Shown: positions 39,433 to 55,437 of the stretch, piece after piece
Layout of the letters: each line of letters opens with the position of its first letter
Position numbering within the stretch: position 1 is the stretch's first letter
Assembly (NCBI RefSeq): GCF_000247815.1
Contig: NC_021686.1
Coordinates: 13,668,764-13,732,763, forward strand
DNA length: 64,000 bases
Origin: Ficedula albicollis
Taxonomy: Eukaryota > Chordata > Aves > Passeriformes > Muscicapidae
Direction of reading: 5' to 3'
Made by a program: the position numbers and the translations under genes
Notes under the pieces: generated by a model
Told to the model about the DNA's origin: nothing
Database searches by the model: none
Seen by the model: only the letters and a program-made list of their open reading frames with translations

Positions 39433-39698
39433 GCTGCCCACCAGCTTCTTCCCCTACAGGCAGCACCAATTAGAATAATTTTATTCCTTTTTCAAAGTGG
39501 TTATTTATTTATTTATTAATTTATTTTAGCCTTCACAGCGTGAGGCATTGTGAAAATGAGCAGGAGCTGCCCACCAGCTTCTTCCCCTACAGGCAGCACC
39601 AATTAGAATAATTTTATTCCTTTTTCAAAGTGGTTATTTATTTATTTATTTATTTATTTTAGCCTTCACAGCGCGAGGCATTGTGAAAATGAGCAGGA
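39433..39698. repeat. Two-copy tandem duplication, 133-bp unit
   Basis: The unit GCTGCCCACCAGCTTCTTCC onward is present at 39433 and 39566. Each copy carries an internal TTTA microsatellite and ends GAAAATGAGCAGGA. By eye there are two differences: one inside the TTTA run (TTAA against TTTA) and GCGTGAGG against GCGCGAGG. Non-coding. Confidence 0.95.
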
Positions 39699-42600
39699 AA
39701 AATGTTCTTTTTCATTTAGTGTGGGTGAGAATCAAGGGCAGGTGTCAGAACACCTCCCCTGTTTGGGTGGCACTCTGCCTGCTCCTGCTGACACGTGTGG
39801 ACAGTGACTCAATGCACACATTGTTCCCCAAACACACAGATCATTCCAATTGTGTGTGGGGCTTGGATTTGTGTGTTGCTGTCCGCTGGGGGCTAAGAAA
39901 ACACCCAAAGCATTATCCCATACCATAACCAACAGAACGAAGAAGAATGCAAAACCTGTGGGCACAAGTGGCTTTTTTTTTTCACTCTGACCCTTGGACT
40001 GCTCAGGTTTGCATTTGAAATATCTACTTTTCTATCTAAAGAAGATAGAAACTTGCCAAATTACCAACCTACCAACCTACCAACTTGCTAATTTTCAAGG
40101 TGTTGCACACAAGGTTCACAAGCATTTGATTACAAGGTAGTCCACACTATAATTTATAACTTTAATAAATCAGAGCCAAACAGTACAAAACACTCCTTTC
40201 AATAGTTGCTTCATCAAGGATCTGAATTGTGAAAAATTGTGTGATATGAAGCTCCCTACCACTGTGACCTTTAATTTCACTTTGAGGTGGTCAGGATGTG
40301 TCCTGAAACTGGTGGGTTTGTATATTTATCCTCTGGAATTAAACACATAATTTTGTATTCTTGCTCTGACTGTAACTCAGACTCACCCATGCCACCTTTG
40401 AGAGGCATCATGAGAGCAAAGGCAGGCTGGACACGTGTGGGAAGGGAGCTGCTCCAGGCATTAACCTGTTAAATTCTCCCAGGGCTGCAGGGTGATGCTG
40501 AAAATGTGCCTGAAGGTTTGGCTGGCGTGGAACTTGAGGACTGGTTGAAGTGCAAGGGGGCAGAGGAGACTTCCACCCCTCAGTTTCCTTAGCCAAAGAC
40601 GGAATCAGTGGCCAAAGGCTCCTTTGATGATAATTTCTGCTGGAAATGAACAAGGGTAGAGAAAAGCACTAAAAACTATAATGACTTATTTGCATGCTGG
40701 AAGAACTTAGGAAAAAATAATCTGACATCCACACAGATGCCCTCCATGGGGGAAATAGCACCCAAAATTTTCCTCAGAGCTCCACTGGGCAGAGTGTTGG
40801 TTTGGATATCTCCTCATGGGCTCTGTTCCAACCTTCCCTGCCCTGGCTGTCCCCAGCCAGCTTCATGAACCTGCTGCTCCACAGGGATGTGGTACAAGTC
40901 CTTTGTGGCTTGTCACCACGATTTAATGCCATGGCAACAAGAGGCACAGGGCCCGATTTTGGCCATGCAGCAGTGTGAGCAGTGAGGTGGATGTGGGGCA
41001 ATATTTGGTCTGTGGAAGGAGGCACGTGCTGTCTCTGCTCTCCCACTCCCCTCTGAACAGTGCTTTGGGATCTGCTCTGGCTCTCTGCCAGCGCTCTGAC
41101 AGACTGCAGTGATAGAGGATGCTTGATAAGCCTTTGGAAATGAGTCTACCTGAAGGTGAGGGTTAGTGGAGGTGTTAACACCCATGCCATATCTGACATC
41201 TGCAGTACAGAGAGTCCTGGCTCTTGGCACCTGTGTTTTCCCGTCAAGTAACACTCATTTGTTATCATATATACACACCACAGATTTACATAGTTTGCAG
41301 GGGTGAATCATGCATAATTGTGGCTTCTTACATGACAGTTCATATATTAAGAAGTAACTTATTTGTGCTTCGTGGTGAAGAAATAGAGCAGGAGCATGTG
41401 GACCTCTGGTGTCAGAACCACATTCATCATTATCTGGAGATAAAACAGCAGTTCAGTGGTTTGAAATGAAATGGGAAAATAATTGCTGGTTTGATTTGCC
41501 TGTGCCACGGGAAACATTGCTTTGATTTATGTGTTTATCTCTAGGTACCTAATGAAAACATGATAGCAACCAGGAATCCACCACTCTTTTACAGAGCATA
41601 ATGAGAACATCACGAGTCAGGCTCATGACCATTTCCCCCTGTCCTGTAGTGCCTGTGTGGGTGAGTTTGTGTGCACAAAGGGAAGGCCTTCTCCAGGAAC
41701 TCAGAGCTCTGCATGGGACAGGCTCCAGGAAGCCCAGCTGGCAGTGCTGTCACCTCGGGCTGGAGCTGTCACGCTCGACGCTGTCCTGGAGCAGTGAAGG
41801 ATGGTGACTCTGCCTGGGTGCAAGGGTGTCTGGCACCTCCTGTGTCACCATCAGCTCATTAAAGGTTATCCCACCCCAAAACGTCCCAGGACTGTGGAAA
41901 ATTGCATTCACAGCAAGCTCTACACCCGTCCCACTCACGGGTCTCCTTTCCCAGGTCCTTCTAACGCTCCTGTCCCCTGGGGGGCTGCAGCCTGCAAGGA
42001 TTCCTGTAAAAGGGCTCCAAACCCACGGAGCTTTTCTCTGCTGTGAGCCAAGCAGAGCAGAGCAGGCTGCCAGCCCTGCTCCCTGCCAGCTCTGACACCT
42101 CCAGCTCCAGCTCCAGCTCCCAGGTCTGGACGTGAGCGCACAGGGAGGGGTGGCACAGCCACGGCCACCTCCCCTCTGATGAAGTGTGTGGAGGAGATGC
42201 AGCCTGCAGGATGTCTGGCCAGAGAACAGGGAGGGAAAAGAGAAAAATTAATGGTGGAGGGGCTCGGTTCTCAGAAAGGGAGGAAGAGGAGACACCTCTG
42301 CATATTCTCATAGCGTCCTGGGGAGTGGGACCCTTGGGGTGTTGAGAGTAGGATTTTCAATGGGGCTCCCAGGGGTTGATGGATTTAATGGGTGAAGTAA
42401 GCCTGCTTTTATTTATTTTATTTTTTTGGCAGCTGCTGCAAGTGGAATTTTATGCATTTTTCTGGCTGTTACTGCTTGTCTGGGCTATTTAGATGTTGGG
42501 CTACACTTGTTTCTCTCATGGTGGATGTTTTTTTCAGAGGCACTGAGACACCTGCAATGGCATGTCGTGGTATACTTCCACACTTCATCTATGAAATGAT

Positions 42601-43409
42601 CTCGTGTAGAAATGAGCTCTGGGATGGTTATTGAGAGCTGTGTGAGCAGTGTTTGAGCAGAAGCTCAGCAGTGGTTACAGAGATAAGCTATTGTTATACT
42701 CAGTCCAGTGGCCTGTGAGCCCCACAATACCTTGTCTGCTCAGTGGTGGAGGGGGAAAAGGAGCATCTGCACCTGTGAGTGCTGCAGACCCCATTTTCCT
42801 ACTCTTCTTGATATCCTTTCCTATTCATCCATTATTTTTCTTGCTTTTATCAATATCAAGGTGTTTAGTTGTATTTCTGCAGCTGGGTTGGCACTTCTAT
42901 GACACAAATTAGGTATAACTGGGATACATTTTTCAGCCTATGACATGACTAGATCTCCTTCAGGCCAGTGAACCTTTTGGTAGATGAACAACATTCCTTG
43001 ATTTTAGCCTTTAATTAAATCCCAATGTTTGAGACCTTAACTGACACTTTGTATGATTTTCTTCCCTCTTAATTTTCTCTGAAATCTCTGCTGCTGCATA
43101 TAGCTTTTTGTACTATGAGAAACAAACTGACTTCCTCCTGCTGATAATCCATGAAGAACCTGTTCTGATAAGAGGCAAAACCTTCTCTTTTATTTCCTTA
43201 TAATCATCCTAGGACCAAAATGTTCCGTGCAAAGTGAATGAGGACATTAGAAGTTAAACATTTGCTAATATAAATCAATTCAACTCTGCATGTGTAAAGC
43301 TTTGCTCTAGGCACAGACCCGGTCTGGAGCAATATTTCATTTTTGTTATAACCTCCCCCTATAATTCAATTCCTCTCACCTTGCAATGCTTTCTCCGCTC
43401 TCTGCTGAG
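39699..43409. other. Non-coding single-copy DNA, 3.7 kb
   Basis: No gene was supported. 41600-42310 is a GC-rich 700-bp stretch with many short open frames on both strands, a CAGCTC iteration at about 42100-42120, and no recognisable domain. A short ACCAACCT iteration lies at 40060-40085. Confidence 0.5.
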
Positions 43410-44252
<843 letters not shown>

Positions 44253-47200
44253 AGCTTGTCACTGTCTTTCTCACCATCAGCTTCCCAGAGCACAGACTGG
44301 GCTGGACACTGAGGGTCTGCCAGCCTCTCCCAGCTGTGCCTTGGCCCCTTGGCCAAGATCACACACAGAGCCTGGCTTTTCTCTGCTCTGTGCCTGCAAG
44401 GTCTCTCTGAAGGAAATCACCCCTCAACAACACAATCGCCTTTTCTGCCACCTCATCATCTGGCACATTCTTAGCCAGGATGAAACATCCATAAATCTCT
44501 TCTTTCTATCAAGATTTCTCCCCAGCTCCCTTTCTAAGATTGTGAGATGGTTTATAAATGCATGAATCCCTAGATAATTTTTCCCCTCCTCTTGGTAAAT
44601 ATCAGAATAGAGTGCATATTTACCTCCAGACTAGGCAGTAATGTCAGCTGGCAGTCGTGGTCTGTATCTGCTGCTCCAATAAAGGCTGAGAAGGCAGAGT
44701 CACATCTATAGAATTATATGAAGAGTTAATTGCCTTTTTTGACATTATGAGTGCAGTAACACCCAAAATAAAAGCTCTACTGAAAATTTATATTTTCTCA
44801 GTCAGAACACTTCAGAAATTGCCGTGACATTATGACCTTGTAGTGGAATAATGGTCTGGAAGACTTTCTTCCCTCTGCTGTTATGCACCACTGAATTCTA
44901 CTGATTTTCATAGTTAATCATAAATGCTTGCCCTAAGTTAATTGATGTCCTCATTATGTCATACTTAACTGCAGCTTAGGAGAGTTTTTTGCCATTAACT
45001 TCTACACCAGTTAGCCTTTCAGCATCAAGAAGCAGTGCAAATGAAGAAAGGATCCCCAAAACAAATGGGCCATCACTGTGACCACCACATCACCATTTAA
45101 ATTTACAAAGGTCACAAGAAAATGTTCCCTTCAGCCTGCATATTTCTCACTCTGCACATGTCGTGAATACCACAAGCTAGAGTGATCTTCACAGACACCT
45201 TGAGGTTGTAATTAGCAGCAAACCAGTGACTGCCTGCCAGTGCCAGTCCATCTTTGGGGCTGAGTAAATGTCTGCAAATGCCAAAGACTTGAGGTTTCCA
45301 CATAAAACTCAGGAGTTTCGAAGCTGTCTGACAGACATTGGTGTTCTCGTGATAAAGCTTCAGGTCCTCATTCTTCAGCTCATTTGCAGGGCTCTGTGTA
45401 TGGGAATTCAAGGGTGAGACCAAAATTCCCACAGCTTGGGCTGTGAAGATTATTTCTCTGCCTGGAATGACAGATTTTGGGGTGGAAGGTGGAAGAAATG
45501 GTAGAATGGGGCCGTGGCCATGGCAGAAAATTACCAGGCATCTGATTCTAGTTTTTACCCTCCCCTATTTCTTCCCTTTTTATGGCAGTAATTGCACTAT
45601 TTCTGTAAAATTCAGTCAGGTGCACTCATTTCTCAGGGTGTGAGAGGTGGACCCTCTGTTCCCAGTGCTCACTGGCCACTGAAGAACTCCTGCTCCAGAG
45701 CCACGTTGGCTGACCCTCTTACTCACTGCTTACTTTTGCTCTTTCCTCTTTTATTCACCTCTTAATCCTAGTTAAAAGCTATTCAAAGGTTTGATCTTTG
45801 CAAGCATTTTACCTGAGGCATGATTCCATCTCAAACCTTAATCCCAATAATCCTGGAAACCAACCTGTCTGACTGACCTTCTGGAATCATCCCCTGTAAC
45901 AAGATGACACAGACACTGCAGACCAACACCCTTACGAGCACCCAAAGCTTTCACAGGGGGCTCAGCAGAGATCCTGGCCCAAGGCTCCCCCGCAGAAATT
46001 CCACGTGGTTACCCTGGAGATAGTCAAAACTGCATTTGGAGCTGTTGCATCAGGGTGTCGTCTATCACTGACATTATCTTTCAAAATTCCCAGCCTTGCA
46101 CATCATGGTGTGTCATGTCTGGTGAAAAGCAATACTTGATTTGACTGATGTGCTGTAACTGGGGTGAACTTACTGCTGGTGACGAGCCCATTAGTCATGT
46201 TGCATCTGCCTCAGTGTGGGGAGGTTGCAAGCTGTAACTCCTGTGTGGAAAGTGCAGCTGAGATAACCCTGCCTTTGCAGCAGGCATCCTCAGTTTTGAG
46301 CTAGCTGGTGGCTGATAGAGATTATTTCAATGAATGCCCCATTTGTTAAGGTATCCCAAGCAAACCCACCAGAACAGAAACCACAAAGCCAAGCTACAAA
46401 TCGTTCATCAGAGGCTGCCAGTAGGAAATGTGTATGAATCTGGTGACACTGGCCTTGTCATCCTTGTGCTTTGAAACACCCCACTACAATATGAAATGTC
46501 TGCCACAAGGGGATGGTTTGTGATTTCAGGGTGTCTTTGCCCAAAAGAAAATTAGGCTGGATTTAGTGGAATATTTTTTGCCACAAGAACCACAGGAAAC
46601 AGCTGAAGCTGAAGCTGTCTGGAGGACCAAATTAATTTCTGAAAGCTAATTTCTGTGAATCTGAGAACACCTTCAATTATTTTGCTGGGTTTTTTAAACT
46701 TTATCCTAGACTCTTCCCAGCTGAGATATTAGCAGGTTGTCAGAGGAATATGCATTACAATTCTGCAAGTATATACTGAGCCCAAATGAAGATGTTCCAA
46801 TGGCTAACCAGCATTGGTTAAAAGAAGATTCTTATTTTTCCATTGGATTTGTCAGGATTTGATACACAGCTGGCAATTTTTGGCTGTGTGGAAGCTGAAC
46901 CCTTATCACAGAGTAGTGGACAGCACTTTTCAGTAGGGAAGGAAAAAAAGGAGAGAGGCACGGGGCGCTGTCTGGATATTTTATTTTATTTTATTTTATT
47001 TTGGTAAACACTCCAAGGGTCTTGTCTCCAAACAGCACAGGTTTGTACAACTGTGTAACACAAAGAGCTGTTCAGCATCAGCCTCTCACAAGAGGTACCT
47101 GATTTGCCTGAATGGCCTCTGCTTGGGAAGCAGCACACACGCTGTGCATTGCCCATCCTTCCAGCTGCCCCAAAGAGGATTTGTGCCATTTGCACACTGG

Positions 47201-48870
47201 CAGCAGCTCTGCTCTGTCTCTGCTGCAGGACAGGCCATCAACTCATCCTACCAGGAAGCCTGTGTGGTTCAGTTCTGCTGCTGGCAGCTTTGAGCTGGCT
47301 TTGTCATCCATGAACCTTTGAAAAAAGGCATCTGTGCAAGATAAAACTGCACCCAAGTGTTGATTGCTTTCAGATTTTTTTAGAGGACATCACTGCTTGC
47401 ACACCCCAGAAACCATCATATTAAACTAATGTCAAATCATCTGCCAGCATCTCTGTGCTCTTATCCCTTCTATGATTTATTCTCTTCAGTCATATATCCA
47501 CATCTTAGTCATCTGGGGGCTGATGTAAAGCCCATCCCAGTGATTAGAAAGTTTCCTATTATCTCGTCTGGCTTTAGATGATGTTGTCAAATTTTGATCT
47601 TGCTGCTGTTCAGGCCGTTGGAAAAACCCTTGTTGATTTGGGGGAGGCAGGATTAAGGCTGTCTATTGTGCTGGGGAGAGCAGCACTTCTGTGATGCAAT
47701 GTGACCTTTTCTTTTTAGAGCTTGATCTTTAGCTCTGCCTACTTGGCAATTCCTAGTCAGTGAGACAAGTTCATCCTCTCCCTGTTTTATGAGGCCATCT
47801 GGGAGGATGTTGCTCTCATAAGCACTACCCCTGTAACAGCTCCATCATTTTGAGCTGAAAATTCTCCTGCCAGATATAAATGTGGGGAGACTTTCCCCTG
47901 CAGCTTGTGATAAGTGGTTGAACTTGGCACAGCTGGAGGGAGGGAGACCCTGCCAGAAAAACTTCAGAGTGTCTAAAGAGGAGAGAACTTGGATCCTTCT
48001 GGTCCTGGAACCTGGGGACCTGGGATGTGTTTTTCTCCACAAATTGCTGGCTTATCTATCCTGATCAGCACCTGGAGGCCAGTTACTCCTCCTGCACAGG
48101 ATGGTCTTCATTCCCTGCATCCAGGATTTCTCCTTAACTCTACATCCAGTGACCCACTCTTCCTTCTTGCTTTATTTAACGAAGAAACATCATTCCACCT
48201 CTTGATCTAACTCTAATTAGGACATGTGATGGATACCCCATTTCCCCAAGTCCTTACAGCTTTTCCCAGCTGGCATGGCAGTCACACTGGTGAGATTGGT
48301 GTAGTTTTGCACCTTTATTTGGGGGGTGTTGATGACGCACTAGGTGAACTGCCAGCAGGTAGTTTTGCATTTTGTTTTGATTCTTATAGTAAAGTTTCCC
48401 ACCTGGACTCCTGAGGCAGGATGTGTTAAGTCTGGCAGATTATTCAGACGCTGTGCAGTATTTCAGATAACAGCTCCTCTGTCTGACTTCACAAACCAGA
48501 AAATATGTGCTTTCCTCTGTCAGTTTTAAATCTAAAAACCTGGACTCATTTCTGAGCCCTGCCAGTGGCATCACTAACCCTCAGACAAAGATTTTTTTTT
48601 GGTGCCATTTTTATACTCTGTAGAGCTCCAGTTCTTGTTTTGGGTCCCCATTCTGTCACCATAATTGCAATAACTTATGCTTTTAACTATTTACATTTTG
48701 CTTGTAGGGCTATAGGATGACTGGCACCTAGACCAATCTGGTACATGTTTTTCAGTGTTTCTTCTAGTAACATATGAAATTGAGGTGAATTTACTTTCCC
48801 ATTAATCAGAAGATGGACAAGCCTTTTTAGAGCATGTTGGTAATTTGAGCAGCTCTTTATCTTTTCATAG
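44253..48870. other. Non-coding single-copy DNA with one weak coding-like frame
   Basis: No known gene is seen. A minus-strand frame at 45112-45432 has protein-like composition but weak splice signals and matches no family I know. (ATTTT)5 lies at 46978-47002. The stretch 44700-45000 is AT-rich and varied, resembling conserved non-coding DNA; conservation cannot be tested here. Confidence 0.45.
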
Positions 48871-48981
48871 CACTACAATTCGAGACTCTAATGGACTTTT
48901 TGGAATGAAGTTTTTTGTACAAGACCCAGGACTAGAGCACTTGGAGATTGATGGCAAAAGATGCAGACTATTTCATAAAAG
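48871..48981 (+). CDS. Best candidate exon in the window, 111 bp, unknown product
   Basis: A pyrimidine-rich acceptor (CAGCTCTTTATCTTTTCATAG) precedes 111 bp ending in the consensus donor AAAAG/GTAAGATT. Only one of three frames is open (one base, 36 codons, two bases). It reads with a natural mix of residues, including FGMKFFVQDPGLEHLEIDGK and then RCRLFHK. The length is a multiple of three, so skipping it would keep frame. I do not recognise the family and found no partner exon with matching phase; the nearest downstream acceptor (before 49102) gives an early stop in the required phase. It may be a real exon of a gene with large introns, or chance. Confidence 0.33.
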
Positions 48982-50184
48982 GTAAGATTATTACTTGATT
49001 TGTATTCCAGCCAGGTTTTCAATTCATGAAGAATTGAAACTGGCATTGAAGGCTGTTCTGAATATGTTGCAAATACTGAATTTATCTGTTGTCCCTGTTA
49101 GTGAAACAAATAGGGATGCTCAATGTGGGACTCACAGAGGATCCTGAAATTGCCATGTCACATCCTCAAGGTGAAAAATCATCAGAAATAATATGGTGGA
49201 TTTGCCAGCTTGAAAAAGAACAAAACCAAATACAGCACAAAATAGCCTCTTCCTTCCTCTCTCCTGAAAACAAAGCCAAAATTCACCTATTCAGGAAATT
49301 TCACGTTTGACAGGATTATTGCATAAATGACAAACTGTCAGCTTTTGTCCCTCTTTACTTATTCCAGCCTCACATTTACTTGCTAATTCATGCAAAGTTT
49401 TTCCAAGTGCTTCATACTGGAGGATGTTGGCTCTTCTCTGAAAAGCAGTTTCTCAACCAGCCTATTTCCCCCTTCAGACTCAGTGATCTGGCTCAGGAGT
49501 GAAGCACTGCTTGCTGCAGCCCAGGCCACAGGTTCTGGAGGAGTGAAATCACAACCTCCCCAGCCGGTGTGATGCTGCCTTCTCCATGGAGCTCCTGCAT
49601 CCCTCTCTTCCTCTGTCACCTCCTCTCATTTTGTACGAATGCACAAGGCTTATTCCTGACACAAAGTACGAGGAGGTTGAGAAGTTAAGTGCTAGATTTA
49701 GGAGCTGGTAGCAAATAGTTCTCAGGGGCAGCAGAGCTCTGCAGTTCTCCCCGTCGCAGGCGTTCCTCCCTTCTGCTCTCCACAGGGCTGGAGGGTCACA
49801 TTCCACTCCCTGCAGTGCCCTGAGTCCTCTCAGCCAGGCTGGCCCTACCTGTGCAGCCCATCAGCACATTCCTGGCTGGCCTCGAGGAGAGCCACTTGGG
49901 AATGGCTGCAGATAGTCAGAGCCCTTCAGGAATGTGCCAAACAGCACTGCCCTGAGCCCTGCTACGGCCTGCCTGCAGATCCTGGCTCCCAGCCAGGCCA
50001 GTGGGCAGCTGTAGGTCCCTTGCCCTGATTTAGATCCCACTTAACTGCCCAAATTTACAGGCATGGACCAAGAAAAACACTGCCACAAAGGCAGGGGCTG
50101 ACAGGCGAAATCAGGCCATTACAGGGGTGTGCACTAATGTCTAATGGTTCATTCCTGCTGGGCAATCAGAAACATTGGTATCTC
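48982..50184. other. Non-coding single-copy DNA
   Basis: No gene or transposon recognised. The frame at 49089-49310 (+) is open for 73 codons but out of phase with the upstream candidate exon. 49740-50000 is GC-richer. Confidence 0.5.
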
Positions 50185-50513
<329 letters not shown>

Positions 50514-51876
50514 TCTGAGATGCACTCCTGATACCAGCCTTCCTGAGAAGGGTGGATTGACAATTATACACTGTGCTGGTCAACTCCTCACATTTGCCTC
50601 TCAAGCTTGTAGAATTGTCTTCCAGCACTCACCAGTGACCCTCCTCCAGCCTGAGTTGTTGGGTTCTCTCACAAGCCCCCCTGAGCTTTGGACAATCCTG
50701 CTAAGGATCCCTCCCCACTCTGCTGGGAGTTCCTCTGCCATTTTTGTTCATGGAACTTTAGATAAGGACTTTTTTTTTTTTTTTTTCCTGGATTCTTCCA
50801 AAAATCCTTTCTGTACGGGTCACTCATAACCCAACCATTTTCTGTTGGATTTCATTGTTTCCTTAAAGCCCATTGTCCATCCCCCAAGCAGTCAAAGGAG
50901 CTGTGCTCTCTTGTATTATTACACTGCATTCAATTTCAGGTTTTTTGAGGCTCTGGCACTTCAGTTTAGGGACAGGTTGTCCATGCAGAACTCCTGTTCT
51001 GAAGTTAATGAGTAATACTTGACAATGAAACCCAGACTGCAGCACTCTTGGCAAAAACCTGGATTTAAGGAGGAGATCTTGAGTGCCTTTTATGCAAAAT
51101 TCTTTAGTATGGAGATGCTCAGCACAGTTTGTTCACATTCTCTGCATCCTTCAGACCAGTTTCTCCACCATTTGGATGCATCACTTGGCTTTTGCAGGAC
51201 CCTGATGTGATTTTTCACTCCCCAGGTCTTGTATTTTCTACTTGATTAGAGAAAAGAAGGGATGGCACAGAAACAATTTGGTAAGATTCTGCTATGTTAA
51301 AAAACCAGTGCTGCATTTCCACCTTTCACTTAATATTTCTATGTCCAGTTTTGGTCAACAGAGACTCCAGTTTCAAGTGCGTTAATGGCAATATTTATTT
51401 AGCTATCAAAGTAGCCCTTTGTTTTTGTAACCTTGGCTTGATCATTAAGATCCCACAGCTAATGAAGTTCAAAATAATTTGTGGTATCAGACAAAGCTAG
51501 GAACGTAACAGCCTGATCAATACCTTTCAGTGATAATTTTACTCCAAACCTGTGTTTTGAACATGAACCTTCAAAAAATTTTATTTGCCAAGACAAACGG
51601 TGTCTGTGCACAGTTCTGTTTTTACAGTATTTTAATTCCAGTGAATCAGTACAGTAAATATTGATGCACTGTTTTGCCTTCAGTGTTTTTGGACTTCTGT
51701 CAAATTAATTAAATAGTAAATAGCAGAGAGGATATCCCAGCACACTGTCCTATGAAATGCTAAGAAAGATTAGAATGCCTGATAAAAAGGTCTTTATGCT
51801 CCTGCAAATAAAGGAACGACGTGGTGTTATACCAGCCTTTCTTGGCATTTCCCAGGTGGTTTTCTGAAGTGAGCAT
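50514..51876. other. Non-coding single-copy DNA
   Basis: No gene is seen. A T17 run lies at 50770-50786. From about 51290 to 51870 it is AT-rich without low-complexity blocks. Confidence 0.5.
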
Positions 51877-52083
51877 TTACTTTGTGTTCCTTAACAGATG
51901 AGAAAGCTTCGCTGCTGTGAATGCATCCAACATACTTTTATAATTATCTTTCCATCCTCGGTGTTTATTTTCTCCTTTTTCACCGTGATTCCTCCAATTT
52001 ACAGGTTTTGGTTTTTTTTTTTTTTTTTCCCTTCTTCTTTTCTGCAGAACTGAAAGAGACGCCCGTAGGTTGCTAACCTCCAT
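51877..52083 (-). CDS. Small basic open frame beside the CpG-rich block
   Basis: A 68-codon ATG frame on the minus strand begins at 52083, at the edge of the CpG-rich block. It reads MEVSNLRASLSVLQKRRREK and then a lysine run encoded by a poly(A) tract (T17 on +, 52012-52028), ending TAA at 51877. A TATA-like ATAAATAG lies on the same strand at 52114-52121, about 38 bases upstream of the ATG, which would leave almost no 5' UTR. No family is recognised. It is more likely chance than a gene. Confidence 0.15.
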   Translation of the reverse strand: MEVSNLRASLSVLQKRRREKKKKKPKPVNWRNHGEKGENKHRGWKDNYKSMLDAFTAAKLSHLLRNTK

Positions 52084-52480
52084 CTGCGGCGGTGTCTGCA
52101 GGGTTTGCAGCTGCTATTTATCTGCCTGCATATGCGGATCAATCACCCCGCGTTTCTCCGGGATGCTCCTCAGCCCCGCAGGGAGCGGGCTGTGCTCTCC
52201 TCCTCCCCGCTGTCCCCATCCTGTGACAGCCGAGCAGAGGTGGTTTCTGCGCCCCGGGGCCGGGGGTGTGGAGCTGGCAGTGAGCACCCACGGCAGGGGC
52301 GAGCGCACTCAGCCCTCCCTCCCTTCTGGGCAGCAAGGCAGCAAAACGCGTCCGCAGCATTTCGCTCGCCCTGCATCGGCCAGCAAGCCCCGCCGGCTGC
52401 TGCAGCAGAAAGTTCACGCTTTCCAACCTGCTTATTGACGGCATTCCTGGCCCTGCGGGCATCTGCCTTAGCAGAGCGTG
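52060..52480. promoter_or_regulatory. CpG-island-like block, possible promoter
   Basis: I count about 30 CpG dinucleotides in roughly 420 bp, with GC-rich runs such as GCGCCCCGGGGCCGGGGGTG, in a neighbourhood where CpG is rare. This is the strongest CpG island signal in the window. A TATA-like ATAAATAG is present on the minus strand at 52114-52121. Open frames on both strands (52105-52629 plus, 52139-52705 minus) are favoured by high GC and match no family I know. It could be the promoter or first exon of a gene on either strand, or a CpG-rich enhancer. Confidence 0.4.
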
Positions 52481-53164
52481 TGACCAAGAAGAGATGGAAA
52501 TCCAGCGTGTTGCACAGGCTTCAAAGGGTTTCAAAGTGGAAGACCTGGGCGCCTCCATTTCACTTTCTGACTTATCTGTGCACATCTTACGTGCCAATCT
52601 TCTGTATTGATTTGCTTCTGAGGTTATAGAACTCCAGCTCTGGCTTTGAGTCTCTGACTCCACAAACTCTGAAGATTTAAGTGCTTTAGTGTCAGGCTTC
52701 TGCAAACTTGGTTTTTTCCCCCTGTGTGTATAACTTGGAGAATCAGTATGTTTCAGCTTTTAGTACAACTTGCCAGCAAAACTGAATCCATATTGGTACT
52801 GAGGGATGAATTGGCTTTTACTGACAGATACTTAAGCTCACATTCATCACATCTCAGCGTTCCCAAGTTGATTTTTTTCACAAAAACAGATTGAAAGCTT
52901 GACCCAGATAGACTTCACAAGAAAGTTTGTTGTCACCGGGAACTGAAAACAAATCTCATGGAGTATGAAGCAGAGTTTTAAATAGACTGCAGTCTGTATC
53001 AGTAGAGGTTTGGAAAATAGGGTTTCAGTATCCTGGATTATCCAATTTCCATGGAGGTCAGAATACCTGGAAAGCAATCTGCTTTGCAGAAAGGTTATAA
53101 TAACTTCCATATAGAAGTATAACAGGGCATGTGCTCTAGTGGATCCAGGTCTTACTCAGTGGTT
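52481..53164. other. Non-coding single-copy DNA
   Basis: Composition falls back to background. No gene, repeat or splice-site pair is recognised. Confidence 0.5.
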
Positions 53165-53278
53165 CTCCTTAGGAGACAGAGTTTGTGGTGAGCATTAATT
53201 ATGATCTCTTACGATTCCTGTCCTCCTTAGGAGACAGAGTTTGTGGTGAGCATTTATTATGATCTCTTACTATTCCTG
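53165..53278. repeat. Two-copy tandem duplication, 58-bp unit
   Basis: CTCCTTAGGAGACAGAGTTT begins at 53165 and 53223. The copies differ at two bases (GCATTAATT against GCATTTATT, TTACGATT against TTACTATT). Non-coding. Confidence 0.93.

Positions 53279-55437
<2,159 letters not shown>

Noticed and set aside
52105..52705. Open frames of 174 (+) and 188 (-) codons over the CpG-rich block
   Set aside because: High GC lowers stop frequency on both strands at once. The overlap and lack of motifs argue for chance.
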